Shown here: positions 35,734 through 44,947 of the stretch, piece after piece
Numbering within the stretch: the first letter of the stretch is position 1
How the letters are laid out: each line of letters opens with the position of its first letter
Assembly: GCF_000020485.1 (NCBI RefSeq)
Contig: NC_011899.1
Coordinates: 1,396,501 to 1,460,500, forward strand
Length of the DNA stretch: 64,000 nucleotides
Source of the DNA: Halothermothrix orenii H 168
GTDB taxonomy: Bacteria; Bacillota; Halanaerobiia; Halanaerobiales; Halothermotrichaceae
Reading direction: 5' to 3'
Position numbers and translations under genes: made by a program
The notes under the pieces: generated by a model
Databases searched by the model: none
What the model was told of the DNA's origin: nothing
What the model saw: only the letters and a program-made list of their open reading frames with translations

Positions 35734-37584
35734 TTATAATATATAGGCAATAAGCCCCCCGACTCCAAAGGCTGTAACCCAGCTCCCAAGCCAGATAAGA
35801 ACAGCTTCTTTCCAGTTTCTCTCCTTTATCATAATCATCATGGCTGCAATACAGGGTACAAAAAGGGTTAGAGTAATTAAGGCTACCAGTGTCTGATCAG
35901 AACTGAGACTCATACTGTTTAACCCCGCTGCCCCAAAGTCTCTCCTGACAATCCCCATAATAAAAGCGGTGGCAGATTCAGGGGGCAACTTCAATAGACC
36001 TTCTGTAACTGGAGCTACCATATTTTGAATGGCAGGAAGAGTTCCTGTTGTCTGTAATAAAGTAATGACGATTGAACCCAGCACAAATATGGGACCAGCC
36101 TCTTTTATAAAAGACTTTGATTTGACCAGGGTCTTTTTTAGGACATTTTTAATTATTGGAACCCTTAAAGGGGGTAAGTCTATCAGTAAATCAGTTGATT
36201 TTCCAGGTAATACTTTATTTAAAGCCGTTCCTGCTATTACATAAACAACCGTAATAGTTGCAATATATGTTAACAGATAATTGAATCCAAGAGGCGCTAT
36301 CAGACCGGCAATTACACCCAGCTGTGCTGAACAGGGAATAGCCAGACCCAGCAAAAATATAGCAATTATCCTCTCCCGTCTGGACCCAAGGAGTCTGGTA
36401 GTTATGGTAGCCATGGTGACACATCCAAAACCGAGAAGCATTGGTATTATCGCCCGGCCATTTAACCCCAGGTAATTCAGAACCCTGTCTACCAGAACAG
36501 CAATCCGGGGCATATATCCCGAATCCTCAAGGATTGAAAGAAATAAGTAAAAACCAACCACAAGGGGCAATAATAATCCAAAGATATAGGTTACAGCCAT
36601 AGTCAGAACACCAAATTCACCTATCAACAGCTGCCCCAGAAAAGAAGACGGTTCAATAAACCGGGATATAAATTCTATAATAAAAGGCTCATAGATACCA
36701 AGAAAAAGAATCTCTTCCGTAAAGCCAACCACCGTCTGGGCAACAAACACCCCGATCAACTGGTAAAGGGCATATAATGTTAAAAATAATAGCGGTATTC
36801 CACCTAAAGGGTTTAGCATTATACTTCCCAGTTTCTCCTTAAACCCGGGAGCTTTTTCTTTCTTACTTACTGTCTGTCTAATAATTTCATTAACTCTTTC
36901 TCTTCTCCTGGTATAGATTTCTTCCCGATAATCAAGTGCTTTAACCCCGTACATTTGCGATACATATGGATCCCCTTCCAGGACAAGCAAAGCAGCCTGT
37001 CTGCCTATTTTGTCACTTAAATCATATAATAAATTTTTTAACCTTAAATTATCATCAAGTGTTGTGTGACCCCTGGTTGCCCTGTCTATAGATTCTTTGA
37101 CTTCATCAAGCCCTGAGCCATTTATGGCAACAGTAGGGATCACCGGAACTCCCAGTTCTTTAGATAAAGCTTTCACATCTATGTTAAGGCCATTCTTGAT
37201 AGCCTCATCCATCATATTCAGGGCTACAATAACTGGAATGTTCATATCTATTATCTGCTGGGTCAAAAATAAATCCCGTTCCAGATGAAGGGCATCAACT
37301 ATGTTTACCACTATGTCGGCTGACAGAATTACATCCCGGGCTACCCTTTCTTCATCATTAAAGGATGAAACCCCGTAGACACCAGGAGTATCAATTATGA
37401 CATAATCTTTATACTTGCCTGTACTTATGTCAAGGGTTGTACCAGGGTAATTGGAAACACTGACATATATTCCAGTAAATGCATTAAAAAAAATGGACTT
37501 CCCGACATTGGGGTTTCCTACTAAAACTATTTTTTTATCATTTTCAGGTATAGGTATTTTATGGCTTATATCACAGCAATCCAT
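35734..37584 (-). CDS. feoB: Ferrous iron transport protein B
   Basis: A 616-residue inner-membrane Fe(II) transporter. The N-terminal G domain has G1 GNPNVGKS, G3 DTPGVYG and G4 NMMD, and is followed by helical linker and two Gate domains (GFGCVTMATITTRLLGSRRER, and FGAAGLNSMSLS). The usual length is about 670-770, so this is a compact version. It starts four bases after feoA. Repressed by Fur with iron is expected from the promoter. Confidence 0.93.
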   Translation of the reverse strand: MDCCDISHKIPIPENDKKIVLVGNPNVGKSIFFNAFTGIYVSVSNYPGTTLDISTGKYKDYVIIDTPGVYGVSSFNDEERVARDVILSADIVVNIVDALHLERDLFLTQQIIDMNIPVIVALNMMDEAIKNGLNIDVKALSKELGVPVIPTVAINGSGLDEVKESIDRATRGHTTLDDNLRLKNLLYDLSDKIGRQAALLVLEGDPYVSQMYGVKALDYREEIYTRRRERVNEIIRQTVSKKEKAPGFKEKLGSIMLNPLGGIPLLFLTLYALYQLIGVFVAQTVVGFTEEILFLGIYEPFIIEFISRFIEPSSFLGQLLIGEFGVLTMAVTYIFGLLLPLVVGFYLFLSILEDSGYMPRIAVLVDRVLNYLGLNGRAIIPMLLGFGCVTMATITTRLLGSRRERIIAIFLLGLAIPCSAQLGVIAGLIAPLGFNYLLTYIATITVVYVIAGTALNKVLPGKSTDLLIDLPPLRVPIIKNVLKKTLVKSKSFIKEAGPIFVLGSIVITLLQTTGTLPAIQNMVAPVTEGLLKLPPESATAFIMGIVRRDFGAAGLNSMSLSSDQTLVALITLTLFVPCIAAMMIMIKERNWKEAVLIWLGSWVTAFGVGGLIAYIL

Positions 37585-37588
37585 ACTA

Positions 37589-37813
37589 TCACCCTTCCTG
37601 TTTTTTTACCCTTATCTCCTGGGCTAATCTTCTTCCAATTGCTATCTCCTGCATATTGCATTTAAGGACTACAGGGCCACCCGGTACCTTTTCGCCACAG
37701 ATAAGCCGGGCCCCTTCTGATATTCCAAACCTCAAAGCCTGAGCCCTTATTTTTTTATCAGGAATTTTAACTATTTTAAACTTATCCCCTCTCCTGACAT
37801 CAGCAAGTGTCAA
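37589..37813 (-). CDS. feoA: Ferrous iron transport protein A
   Basis: A ~74-residue SH3-like protein (TLADVRRGDKFKIVKIPDKKIRAQALRFGISEGARL ... VVLKCNMQEIAIGRRLAQEI) that regulates FeoB. TTG at 37813 is chosen because GAGGGGGG lies six bases upstream; the ATG at 37819 directly touches that site and a longer frame to 37861 has no site. It is the first gene of feoAB. Confidence 0.9.
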   Translation of the reverse strand: MTLADVRRGDKFKIVKIPDKKIRAQALRFGISEGARLICGEKVPGGPVVLKCNMQEIAIGRRLAQEIRVKKQEG

Positions 37814-37889
37814 CTTCATCCCCCCCTCTGTTAATTGATAATCATTTTCAATTAAACCCAAAAAATTAAAGGTTTAGTATTTAAGTTTC

Positions 37890-37925
37890 TATAATAATTA
37901 TAACTATCTTTATCTGTTTTGTCAA
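37890..37925 (-). promoter_or_regulatory. feoAB promoter with overlapping Fur-like box
   Basis: TTGACA (37920-37925), 17-base spacer, TATAAT (37897-37902). The minus-strand 19-mer GATAGTTATAATTATTATA (37890-37908) matches 15 of 19 positions of the Fur consensus GATAATGATAATCATTATC and covers the -10 element, so iron-loaded Fur would block transcription. Confidence 0.78.
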
Positions 37926-38019
37926 CTTTATAAAATGGGAAACACATTTTGACAAAAAAATTCATATATTATATTAACCTTTTTTAATACCCCCATTTAA
38001 CCAATCCCCTCCAGACATT

Positions 38020-38048
38020 GAAGCCAGGAGATTTACTCACCTGGCTTC
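38020..38048. other. Isolated 9-bp hairpin between leuS and feoAB
   Basis: GAAGCCAGG / CCTGGCTTC with an 11-base loop, followed on the plus strand by TTGTTTGTT. No plus-strand gene ends here, so it may be a terminator for an unseen small transcript or a structural element. The spacer 37926-38150 is otherwise AT-rich without ORFs. Confidence 0.4.
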
Positions 38049-38152
38049 TTGTTTGTTATAAGAAAATAATCACCATTATAATCAATTAAATTGATTAAAC
38101 ATATTAAATGTATTAACCATATTAAATAAAACATTTTCCCTCTATAAACAAA

Positions 38153-38178
38153 AAGCTCCTCCGGTTACGGAGGAGCTT
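38153..38178 (-). terminator. leuS terminator
   Basis: A perfect 11-bp stem AAGCTCCTCCG / CGGAGGAGCTT with a GTTA loop and a TTTTTG tail on the minus strand, 32 bases past the leuS stop. Confidence 0.88.
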
Positions 38179-38209
38179 ATATCTTCCTTAAAATTCAAAG
38201 CTCATGTAA

Positions 38210-40702
38210 TTACTTTACTACTATATTAACCAGCTTTTTCGGTATAATTATAGTCTTAACAATCTCTTTACCTTCAGTATATTTTTGAATTCGAGGAAGT
38301 TCAAGTACTTGTTCTTTTAATTTATCCTCATCTATATCGGCAGAAACCTGTAGTTTATCCCTTACTTTACCATTTACCTGAACTACAATGGTTACCTCAT
38401 CTTTTTTCAGAGCCTTTTCTTCATATCCAGGCCACTTTTGAATATGAATACTCTCATCATTACCAAGCTCACTCCATAGTTCTTCAGTCATATGGGGAGC
38501 GAAGGGAGCCAGAATTAATAGCATCTTTTCTATTATATCTTTAATCAATGTATAGTTAACCTTTTCTACTCCGTTAAGATACTGATAGGTAGCATTGGTC
38601 AACTCCATAATAGCACTGATGGCTGTATTAAAATTTAACCTCTCTCCAATATCTTCAGTAACTCTTTTTATCGTTACATGGAGATTCCGGTAAAGATCTT
38701 TTTCATTTTTATTAAAAGAATTAACATCCAGGGATGCCTGGTCTGTATTCTTTATTTCCTTTATATTGTCGGCAACCAGGCGCCAGACCCTGTTTAAAAA
38801 CCTTTCAGCCCCTTCTACACCCCGGTCACTCCATTCAAGGTCTTTTTCCGGTGGAGCGGCAAACAGAATAAATAACCTGGCAGTATCAGCCCCAAAACGA
38901 TCCAGAATATCTTCAGGATCAACTACATTACCTTTAGATTTGGACATTTTGGCTCCATCTTTCAATACCATTCCCTGAGCCAGCCAGTTGGTAAAAGGCT
39001 CCACTGAATCTATCATATCCATATCATAGATGACTTTAGTAAAGAACCGGGCATAAAGAAGGTGCAGAATTGCATGTTCTATACCACCTATATATTGATC
39101 TACCGGGAACCACTTTTTAGCATTTTCTTTGCTGAAAGGAAGTTTATCGTTTTTGGGATCAGTATACCTCAGGAAGTACCATGAAGAATCCACAAAAGTA
39201 TCCATGGTATCAGTTTCACGTCTGGCTTTACCCCCACATACAGGACACGTTGTGTTTACAAATTCATCAACTTTGGCCAGTGGTGATTCTCCGGTCGGAC
39301 TAAATTCTACGTCTCTAGGTAAAACAACCGGGAGCTCTTCTTCCGGAACAGGCACTGTACCACATTTTTCACAATAAACAATAGGAATAGGGGTTCCCCA
39401 GTAACGCTGTCTGGAAATCAACCAGTCCCTTAAACGATAATTTACTTCTCTCTTACCAATACCCTCTTTTTCCATATCTTCAGCCATCACATCAAAGGCT
39501 TCTTTAACCGTCAGACCATTGTACTTATCTGAATTAATCAGATGCCCGGAGCCTTCGTAAGCCTCATTGAGATCGGTATCTTTCAACTCCTCTTCCCTTT
39601 CTTCAGGCTGGATTACAACCCTGATGGGAAGGTCATACTTGCGGGCAAAATCAAAATCCCGCTGGTCATGGGCAGGAACAGCCATTATGGCACCGGTACC
39701 ATACCCCATCAAAACATAATTGGCGATCATAATCGGTATTTCTTCTCCGGTCATGGGGTTGATAGCATAGGCACCGGTAAACAAACCTTCTTTTTCTGAC
39801 TCCGGAGACGTTCTCTCCATTTCTTTTTGTTTTTTAACCCTGTCTATGAATTGACGGACTTCCTTCTCCTTTTCGGTTCCGGAAATTAATTTTTCCACAA
39901 GGGGATGCTCCGGAGCCAGTACCATATAAGTAGCCCCGAAAATAGTATCTGGTCTGGTCGTGAAAACTTCAATTTCTTCACTGCTTCCCTTTACGGGGAA
40001 CTTAATCCTCATACCTTCACTGCGTCCAATCCAGTTTCTCTGCATTATTTTAACCTTTTCTGGCCAGTTCTGTAACAGTTTGTGGTCTTCAAGCAACCTT
40101 TCTGCATAATTCGTTATCTTAAAAAACCACTGCTCCAGTTCCTTTTCTTCAACTTCAGTACCACAACGTTCACAGGCATTATTAACTACCTGCTCATTGG
40201 CCAGAACAGTTTCACAACCGGGACACCAGTTTACAGCTGCCTTCTTTTTATAAGCCAGGCCCTTTTTAAACATTTTAACAAAAAACCATTGGGTCCACTT
40301 ATAATAATCTTCTTTGGCTGTTGTAACCTCCCGGTCCCAGTCATAACTTAGACCAAGAGATTTCATCTGTTTTTTCATATTCTTTATATTATCCCAGGTC
40401 CAGTCCTGAGGATGGATATTACCATGCTTTATGGCTGCATTTTCAGCCGGAAGTCCAAAGGCATCCCAGCCCATGGGGTGCAATACATTATATCCATTCA
40501 TCCTCTTAAACCTGGCAATTACATCCCCGATTGAGTATACCCTCACATGGCCCATATGCAAATTACCCGAGGGATAAGGAAACATCTCCAGGACATAATA
40601 ATTATCCTTATCAGTCTCCTCCTGGGTTTTATAAAGACCATCTTTTTCCCATTTATCCTGCCATTTTTTCTCAATGTCAGCAAAGTTATAATACCCTTTC
40701 AT
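38210..40702 (-). CDS. leuS: Leucine-tRNA ligase
   Basis: An 830-residue class I synthetase. The HIGH-type motif [15 protein letters not shown] is near residue 43, the editing (CP1) domain lies about 225-415, the zinc cysteines [21 protein letters not shown] near 155-180 and the KMSKSKG loop near residue 585. The C-terminal anticodon-binding and extension domains are present, so length and motifs are complete. ATG follows GGAGGGATG. Expression is controlled by a T-box leader. Confidence 0.96.
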   Translation of the reverse strand: MKGYYNFADIEKKWQDKWEKDGLYKTQEETDKDNYYVLEMFPYPSGNLHMGHVRVYSIGDVIARFKRMNGYNVLHPMGWDAFGLPAENAAIKHGNIHPQDWTWDNIKNMKKQMKSLGLSYDWDREVTTAKEDYYKWTQWFFVKMFKKGLAYKKKAAVNWCPGCETVLANEQVVNNACERCGTEVEEKELEQWFFKITNYAERLLEDHKLLQNWPEKVKIMQRNWIGRSEGMRIKFPVKGSSEEIEVFTTRPDTIFGATYMVLAPEHPLVEKLISGTEKEKEVRQFIDRVKKQKEMERTSPESEKEGLFTGAYAINPMTGEEIPIMIANYVLMGYGTGAIMAVPAHDQRDFDFARKYDLPIRVVIQPEEREEELKDTDLNEAYEGSGHLINSDKYNGLTVKEAFDVMAEDMEKEGIGKREVNYRLRDWLISRQRYWGTPIPIVYCEKCGTVPVPEEELPVVLPRDVEFSPTGESPLAKVDEFVNTTCPVCGGKARRETDTMDTFVDSSWYFLRYTDPKNDKLPFSKENAKKWFPVDQYIGGIEHAILHLLYARFFTKVIYDMDMIDSVEPFTNWLAQGMVLKDGAKMSKSKGNVVDPEDILDRFGADTARLFILFAAPPEKDLEWSDRGVEGAERFLNRVWRLVADNIKEIKNTDQASLDVNSFNKNEKDLYRNLHVTIKRVTEDIGERLNFNTAISAIMELTNATYQYLNGVEKVNYTLIKDIIEKMLLILAPFAPHMTEELWSELGNDESIHIQKWPGYEEKALKKDEVTIVVQVNGKVRDKLQVSADIDEDKLKEQVLELPRIQKYTEGKEIVKTIIIPKKLVNIVVK

Positions 40703-40762
40703 TTAAACATCCCTCCTTCTTAATATAAAACATTTATGAAAACCAATACTTTAAATCCAAAT

Positions 40763-40995
40763 AAAAAAATCCCCGTCCTGAAAACAGGGACGAGGTTATT
40801 CCCGTGGTACCACCCTTTTTGGCTTCATACCCACTCATTACCGATATCGCTGGTAGCGTGACCAATTACTTAAATTTCACCGGTCAGGCTCTGGAACGAG
40901 TTCAATATACTTTGACACCGGTTCACACCAACCACCGGCTCTCTGAAGACAGAAGTATACCTACTACTTTCCATCATTGCCTGATAAGTATTAAC
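40763..40995 (-). ncRNA. T-box leader of leuS (leucine specifier)
   Basis: The minus-strand leader contains the T-box core GGGTGGTACCACGG (complement at 40802-40815) and a terminator stem with CCTCGTCCCTG / CAGGACGGGG followed by seven Ts (40763-40793). Stem I holds TTGAACTCGTTCC with a CUC leucine codon as the likely specifier. Uncharged tRNA-Leu pairing should stabilise the antiterminator and allow leuS transcription. Confidence 0.93.
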
Positions 40996-41026
40996 ATTTC
41001 ATTTACAATTTTTATGATTTAAATAG

Positions 41027-41055
41027 ATTATAATAATATTTTTTATAAATGTCAA
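41027..41055 (-). promoter_or_regulatory. Promoter of the T-box/leuS transcript
   Basis: TTGACA (41050-41055), 17 bases, TATAAT (41027-41032) on the minus strand, about 35 bases upstream of the T-box stem I. Confidence 0.88.
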
Positions 41056-41122
41056 GGAATAATATATTTTAAACCTTAAAAGAGCAAAAAAGGTTGTAGC
41101 AGTTATACCGGTAAGTACTGAA

Positions 41123-41488
41123 TTATTCACCCTTTCTCAATATTTGCTCGGCGTCAGCCCATAACCTCTCAAGCTCATAATACTGTCTTTCCTCTTCTAA
41201 AAAGATATGAACAATAACATCGGCATAATCCATCAATATCCAGCGGGCATTATCTTTTCCCGCCACTTTCTGGGGATGTATGCCTTCTTCTCCAAGCTTA
41301 TCTTCCACTGACCTCGCTATCGCCTTAACCTGTGGTTCTGAATTACCACTGCATATCACAAAATAATCGGCTATTATAGTTAACTCCTTGACATCTAATA
41401 CCTGAACATCATTTGCTTTTTTATCTTCAGCTGCTTCAGCAGCCAGTATAGCTAACTCTTTAGTAGTCTTTTCAGTATTATTACTCAT
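41123..41488 (-). CDS. rsfS: Ribosomal silencing factor RsfS
   Basis: A ~121-residue protein of the Iojap/RsfS family: AAEDKKANDVQVLDVKELTIIADYFVICSG and KDNARWILMDYADVIVHIF are the family core. It binds uL14 and stops subunit joining under nutrient stress. The ATG at 41488 overlaps the end of the LCP gene; a longer in-frame TTG start at 41500 exists. It follows yqeK/nadD and the LCP gene in one operon, as is common in Firmicutes. Confidence 0.92.
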   Translation of the reverse strand: MSNNTEKTTKELAILAAEAAEDKKANDVQVLDVKELTIIADYFVICSGNSEPQVKAIARSVEDKLGEEGIHPQKVAGKDNARWILMDYADVIVHIFLEEERQYYELERLWADAEQILRKGE

Positions 41489-42698
41489 CCTTTTTACCAA
41501 CTCCCTTATCTTCTTTCTTTTCTATTTTTTTCTTTTCTTCTTTATAATCTATTCTTTTTAAATAATCATGGCCAATAATTATCTCCAGAAAACCCTTTTC
41601 AGTATCTTCAACATGTTTCACTTTGCCACCAATTAATTTTTGTATCTTAAAAGCACAATTTTTATCCCTTATGTCATAGTACTTAATAAGAGTATTATTA
41701 TAATCAAAGTGATCAGCATTTCCTATCTTCTCAATATAGAAACCATATTTCTCAAGTTCATCGGACAGTTCACCGGCTAGTCCAGTTACTCCATTGCCAT
41801 TATTAATAACTAAATGATACTGCCCATTATTAATATATTCTTTACTCATTATAAGGTTTTCAACCAGGATCCCAAGTTTCTTTCTATCAGAAATCCAGTA
41901 ACTGACACCATCTATATATCTGGGTTCACCAGGGACAATCTCTGCCTGGATATTATCCAGGTTAACATCTTTAAAAAGATGAATAAAAGGACTTATATCC
42001 TTGAGAGGAATATTGGTTTTAACTGACTCCCTGAAAATTTTATAAATAGCAGGGAGCTTAACTATAGTATCTGGACTGAGTACTTTTTTAATCATTGACT
42101 TTATAAATTTCTGCTGCCTCTTTATTCTCCCAATATCTCCATATACGGGCTCCCTGAATCTGACATATTCCAGGGCTTTTTCACCATTTAGTAGATGCTC
42201 TCCAGCCGGTAAATCTATATATAACCCACCTGCCTTATCAACATAATGGAGGGGTTCTTCTATATAAACTTTAACTCCACCAATGGCATCAACAATACGG
42301 GCAAAACCCTGAAAATCTGTTTCCACATAATAATCTATCCTGACATTCAAAAATGATTCCAGAGTTTCATGAGTTAATTTCACCCCACCGAAGGCATGGG
42401 AAGCATTAACCCGGTTAACACCATGTCCAGGAATTTCAACCCTTGTATCCCTTGGAATTGACAGAATCCCAACTTCTTTTGTATCTAAATCAACACTGGC
42501 CAGAATTATAGTATCAGCCCGGGGGGGACCATTTATTGAGGAATCATAACCAACTACAAGAATATTCAATTTAGAAGTATTAAAGGGGTTTCTCCGTAAG
42601 ACACTAAACTGGGTATTAAAGATAATAGCCAGAATAAAACCAGTTATAAATAATATTATAAAGAGTGTTGCTATAATAGACTTGCTGGGCTTTCTCAT
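41481..42698 (-). CDS. LytR-CpsA-Psr family protein with LytR C-terminal domain
   Basis: A 405-residue membrane-anchored protein. Helix at residues ~9-29; LCP domain from NILVVGYDSSINGPPRADTIILASVDL to REPVYGDIGRIKRQQKFIK (conserved Asp/Arg residues); LytR_C domain near 300-385 (YHLVINNGNGVTGLAGELSDELEKYGF). It transfers glycopolymers to the cell wall. The tail is highly charged (KEEKKKIEKKEDKGVGKKDE). ATG follows AAGGAGG directly after the yqeK stop. Confidence 0.88.
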   Translation of the reverse strand: MRKPSKSIIATLFIILFITGFILAIIFNTQFSVLRRNPFNTSKLNILVVGYDSSINGPPRADTIILASVDLDTKEVGILSIPRDTRVEIPGHGVNRVNASHAFGGVKLTHETLESFLNVRIDYYVETDFQGFARIVDAIGGVKVYIEEPLHYVDKAGGLYIDLPAGEHLLNGEKALEYVRFREPVYGDIGRIKRQQKFIKSMIKKVLSPDTIVKLPAIYKIFRESVKTNIPLKDISPFIHLFKDVNLDNIQAEIVPGEPRYIDGVSYWISDRKKLGILVENLIMSKEYINNGQYHLVINNGNGVTGLAGELSDELEKYGFYIEKIGNADHFDYNNTLIKYYDIRDKNCAFKIQKLIGGKVKHVEDTEKGFLEIIIGHDYLKRIDYKEEKKKIEKKEDKGVGKKDE

Positions 42699-43268
42699 CT
42701 ATTGTATCCTCCTTAAACATTCGTTTCTAAGCAGTAAAGTATTGGGATGTATAATGCGACCTTTTTTTATGTTATACTCAAGAGACTGATTACAGGCAGC
42801 GATAACACCATGGATAAGACTTTTATCAACTTCTTTTCTCAACTTTTCAACCCCGGGAAACTGCCTATTGGGCTCTATAAAATCGGCTACAAATATTATC
42901 AGTCCGGTCGTACTCAAATCAGGGCTACCAACTGTATGGTGCCTGATAGCTTCCAGTATTTCCTGATCATTTACTCCAAACTCCTGCCTGGCCAGAAAAG
43001 CCCCGGCCGGGGCATGTAATAAAGGGGGTAAATTCATTTCATATTCATCTACTGAAAAAGATGACATCCTTGCCAGCTCTATAAGCCTGTCCAGGCCAAG
43101 GCCTTTAGCACAGTCATGGAGTAAACCGGCCAGACGTGCTTTTTTCCAGCTCCCCCCGTACTTTTTTGCCAGATCACCAGCTACTTCGGCAACACCTAGA
43201 GTATGTTCAAACCTTTCTTTGCTAAGTTTTCTTTTCAATATCTTAATAATATCCCTTTCTGGAAACAC
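42699..43268 (-). CDS. yqeK: HD-domain phosphohydrolase, YqeK type
   Basis: A 189-residue HD hydrolase. HTLGVAEVAGDLAKKYG starts the domain; LAGLLHDCAKG holds the HD pair; LLHAPAGAFLARQEFG and IRHHTVG give the other metal ligands. YqeK enzymes cleave Ap4A symmetrically. GTG at 43268 directly follows the nadD stop with AGAGGTGA as site, so the two are translationally coupled. Confidence 0.9.
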   Translation of the reverse strand: MFPERDIIKILKRKLSKERFEHTLGVAEVAGDLAKKYGGSWKKARLAGLLHDCAKGLGLDRLIELARMSSFSVDEYEMNLPPLLHAPAGAFLARQEFGVNDQEILEAIRHHTVGSPDLSTTGLIIFVADFIEPNRQFPGVEKLRKEVDKSLIHGVIAACNQSLEYNIKKGRIIHPNTLLLRNECLRRIQ

Positions 43269-43883
43269 TCAATCACCTCTGTACAGACCCTCTTCTTCTA
43301 TATATGATATTACACAGGGGAGGGTCTGATACCTGATGGATTCCCCCCTGTTTACCTGTTCCCTTAATCTGGATGATGATATATCAATTAAAGGCTCTTT
43401 TAAAATATAAATATTATTACGGTAAATATTATACTTGCTATTTTCAAATATACCCTTCAGGGAATAACCAGGCCTCGGGGCCACAATAAAATTACCTTTT
43501 TCCAATAGATATTCAGGCTCCTTCCAGTTATATATATCAAGAAGTGAATCAGCCCCGATTATAAAATAAATCTCCCTGGCTATTTTCTTATTATAAAGAA
43601 ACCTGAGAGTCTCAACCGTATATGACTTACCTTCTTTCTCCAACTCATAGGTAGAATAATCAAAATGGGGATTATCTGATATTGCCCGTTTTAACATTTC
43701 TAACCTATGTCTGCTAGCAGTAATTTTTTTACCACTCTTATGAGGGGGAATACCCGCTGGCATAAATATTACTTTATCCAGATGAAAGTGGTTATATGAT
43801 TGTTCAGCAATGATAAGGTGTCCCAGGTGAACCGGGTCAAAGGTCCCCCCCATGACGGCAATTCGTTGATATCTGTTATCCAT
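43269..43883 (-). CDS. nadD: Nicotinate-nucleotide adenylyltransferase
   Basis: A 204-residue NAD-biosynthesis enzyme. GGTFDPVHLGHLIIAEQ is the nucleotidyltransferase GxFxPxHxGH motif and ISSSRLREQV the ISSTxxR motif near the C-terminus. ATG is preceded by GGAGG. It ends with TGA, showing that TGA is used as an ordinary stop here. First gene of nadD-yqeK-LCP-rsfS. Confidence 0.93.
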   Translation of the reverse strand: MDNRYQRIAVMGGTFDPVHLGHLIIAEQSYNHFHLDKVIFMPAGIPPHKSGKKITASRHRLEMLKRAISDNPHFDYSTYELEKEGKSYTVETLRFLYNKKIAREIYFIIGADSLLDIYNWKEPEYLLEKGNFIVAPRPGYSLKGIFENSKYNIYRNNIYILKEPLIDISSSRLREQVNRGESIRYQTLPCVISYIEEEGLYRGD

Positions 43884-43960
43884 AACCTAACCTCCACAAC
43901 CATATATACACATATTATACATACATTAATACACCCTATATTATAATAGATGGTGTAGGT

Positions 43961-44152
43961 TTAATCAAGTTTACGCTTTTTCAGATTTTTGATTTTCTGG
44001 GTCATATACCCTCCAATTTTCCCGGTTTCTTCAGCTGTCAACCCTGCCCATCCCACCTTTTTCACCTTTTCAATTAAACCCAGTTCCTGAGCTACTTCTA
44101 GCTTTAATTGTAACAGGGTTATATCATCTGTCTTTTTGTTTTTACTGGACAT
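43961..44152 (-). CDS. Alpha/beta-type small acid-soluble spore protein-like
   Basis: A 63-residue protein: LKLEVAQELGLIEKVKKVGWAGLTAEETGKIGGYMTQKIK resembles the core of alpha/beta-type spore proteins (KxEVAxELG ... G.LTxxExGxIGG.M). These bind and protect DNA in spores. ATG is eight bases after AGGGGG. It suggests a spore-forming lineage. Spore-specific promoter elements were not identified with confidence. Confidence 0.8.
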   Translation of the reverse strand: MSSKNKKTDDITLLQLKLEVAQELGLIEKVKKVGWAGLTAEETGKIGGYMTQKIKNLKKRKLD

Positions 44153-44211
44153 CCCGGTTACCCCCTGACCAGGTCTTTAGTTTTAATTCCTTTATAATAT
44201 AATTTGTTGTA

Positions 44212-44649
44212 TTACTTTTTATTATTCTTAGAATCCTTTCCTTTGAGTAAAGACTGATAATTTCGAGAACGGTGAGTAATTAATAACTTCATCACCTCTT
44301 TAATTTCTTCTTCGGATTCTTTAATTTCATCAATAATATCATTCCGGTAATCCTTCATATCATCATTAACTTTGTTGATATTTTCATCTATATCTTTCAT
44401 ATCAATTAAATTTGTATTTAACTTCTGGATTAACTCTTTATACACACTTTTATCGAGGTCTTTCATTCTATTTTTAATATCATTTAAATTTTCCTCATGC
44501 TTGTTCCATCTATCTTCAAAAGAATGAAAACTATTATTTATATTCCATAACAACCACCCATAATACCCAAAAATAATTATGATCAATCCCATAAACAAGG
44601 TCTCGGAACTACCCATGAGTAGTTTAATAATATATTCAAATAAAAACAA
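44212..44649 (-). CDS. Membrane-anchored coiled-coil protein
   Basis: A ~145-residue protein with one helix (GSSETLFMGLIIIIFGYYGWLLWNI) followed by a ~95-residue heptad-rich region (EENLNDIKNRMKDLDKSV ... DEIKESEEEIKEVMKLL) and a basic tail. TTG at 44649 is preferred: GGAAGGAGG lies six bases upstream, while upstream codons lack a site. No function is recognised. Confidence 0.65.
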   Translation of the reverse strand: MFLFEYIIKLLMGSSETLFMGLIIIIFGYYGWLLWNINNSFHSFEDRWNKHEENLNDIKNRMKDLDKSVYKELIQKLNTNLIDMKDIDENINKVNDDMKDYRNDIIDEIKESEEEIKEVMKLLITHRSRNYQSLLKGKDSKNNKK

Positions 44650-44735
44650 TTTTATCCTCCTTCCAACAAAAAAGTATATATTTATAGTATTTAAATACAT
44701 TTTATTCAAGTTGGAAGGTGGTTGTGTAAAATAAA

Positions 44736-44763
44736 AAGGTCCGGGTAAATTTACCCGGACCTT
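44736..44763 (-). terminator. Perfect 28-bp palindromic terminator
   Basis: A completely self-complementary 28-base element whose half-site is AAGGTCCGGGTAAA, followed on the minus strand by TTTTTATTTT. It ends the transcript that includes the small ORF at 44782 and probably the MFS gene. Confidence 0.8.
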
Positions 44764-44781
44764 AAAGTATTAGTTCCTTAT

Positions 44782-44943
44782 TTATTTTTTTCTAACAAAT
44801 CCAGTAATTTTTATTATTGCTTTATTATTGTCTCCATCGTATATTCCCCTGTTTAATAACACTATATTACCTTTATCCATAAAACTTAACGAATTCCAAT
44901 TATTTTTCAATCCATAACGTGTATTTGCTGTTGCTCTTTCCAT
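44782..44943 (-). CDS. Hypothetical 53-residue protein
   Basis: A short frame (MERATANTRYGLKNNWNSLS ... ITGFVRKK) between the MFS gene and a strong terminator on the same strand. It has no clear ribosome binding site and no recognised family. The terminator right after its stop is the main support that it is transcribed; coding is uncertain. Confidence 0.35.
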   Translation of the reverse strand: MERATANTRYGLKNNWNSLSFMDKGNIVLLNRGIYDGDNNKAIIKITGFVRKK

Positions 44944-44947
44944 TTTT

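Noticed and set aside
38020-38048. The hairpin as leuS terminator
   Set aside because: A much better terminator with a T tail lies at 38153-38178 directly after leuS.
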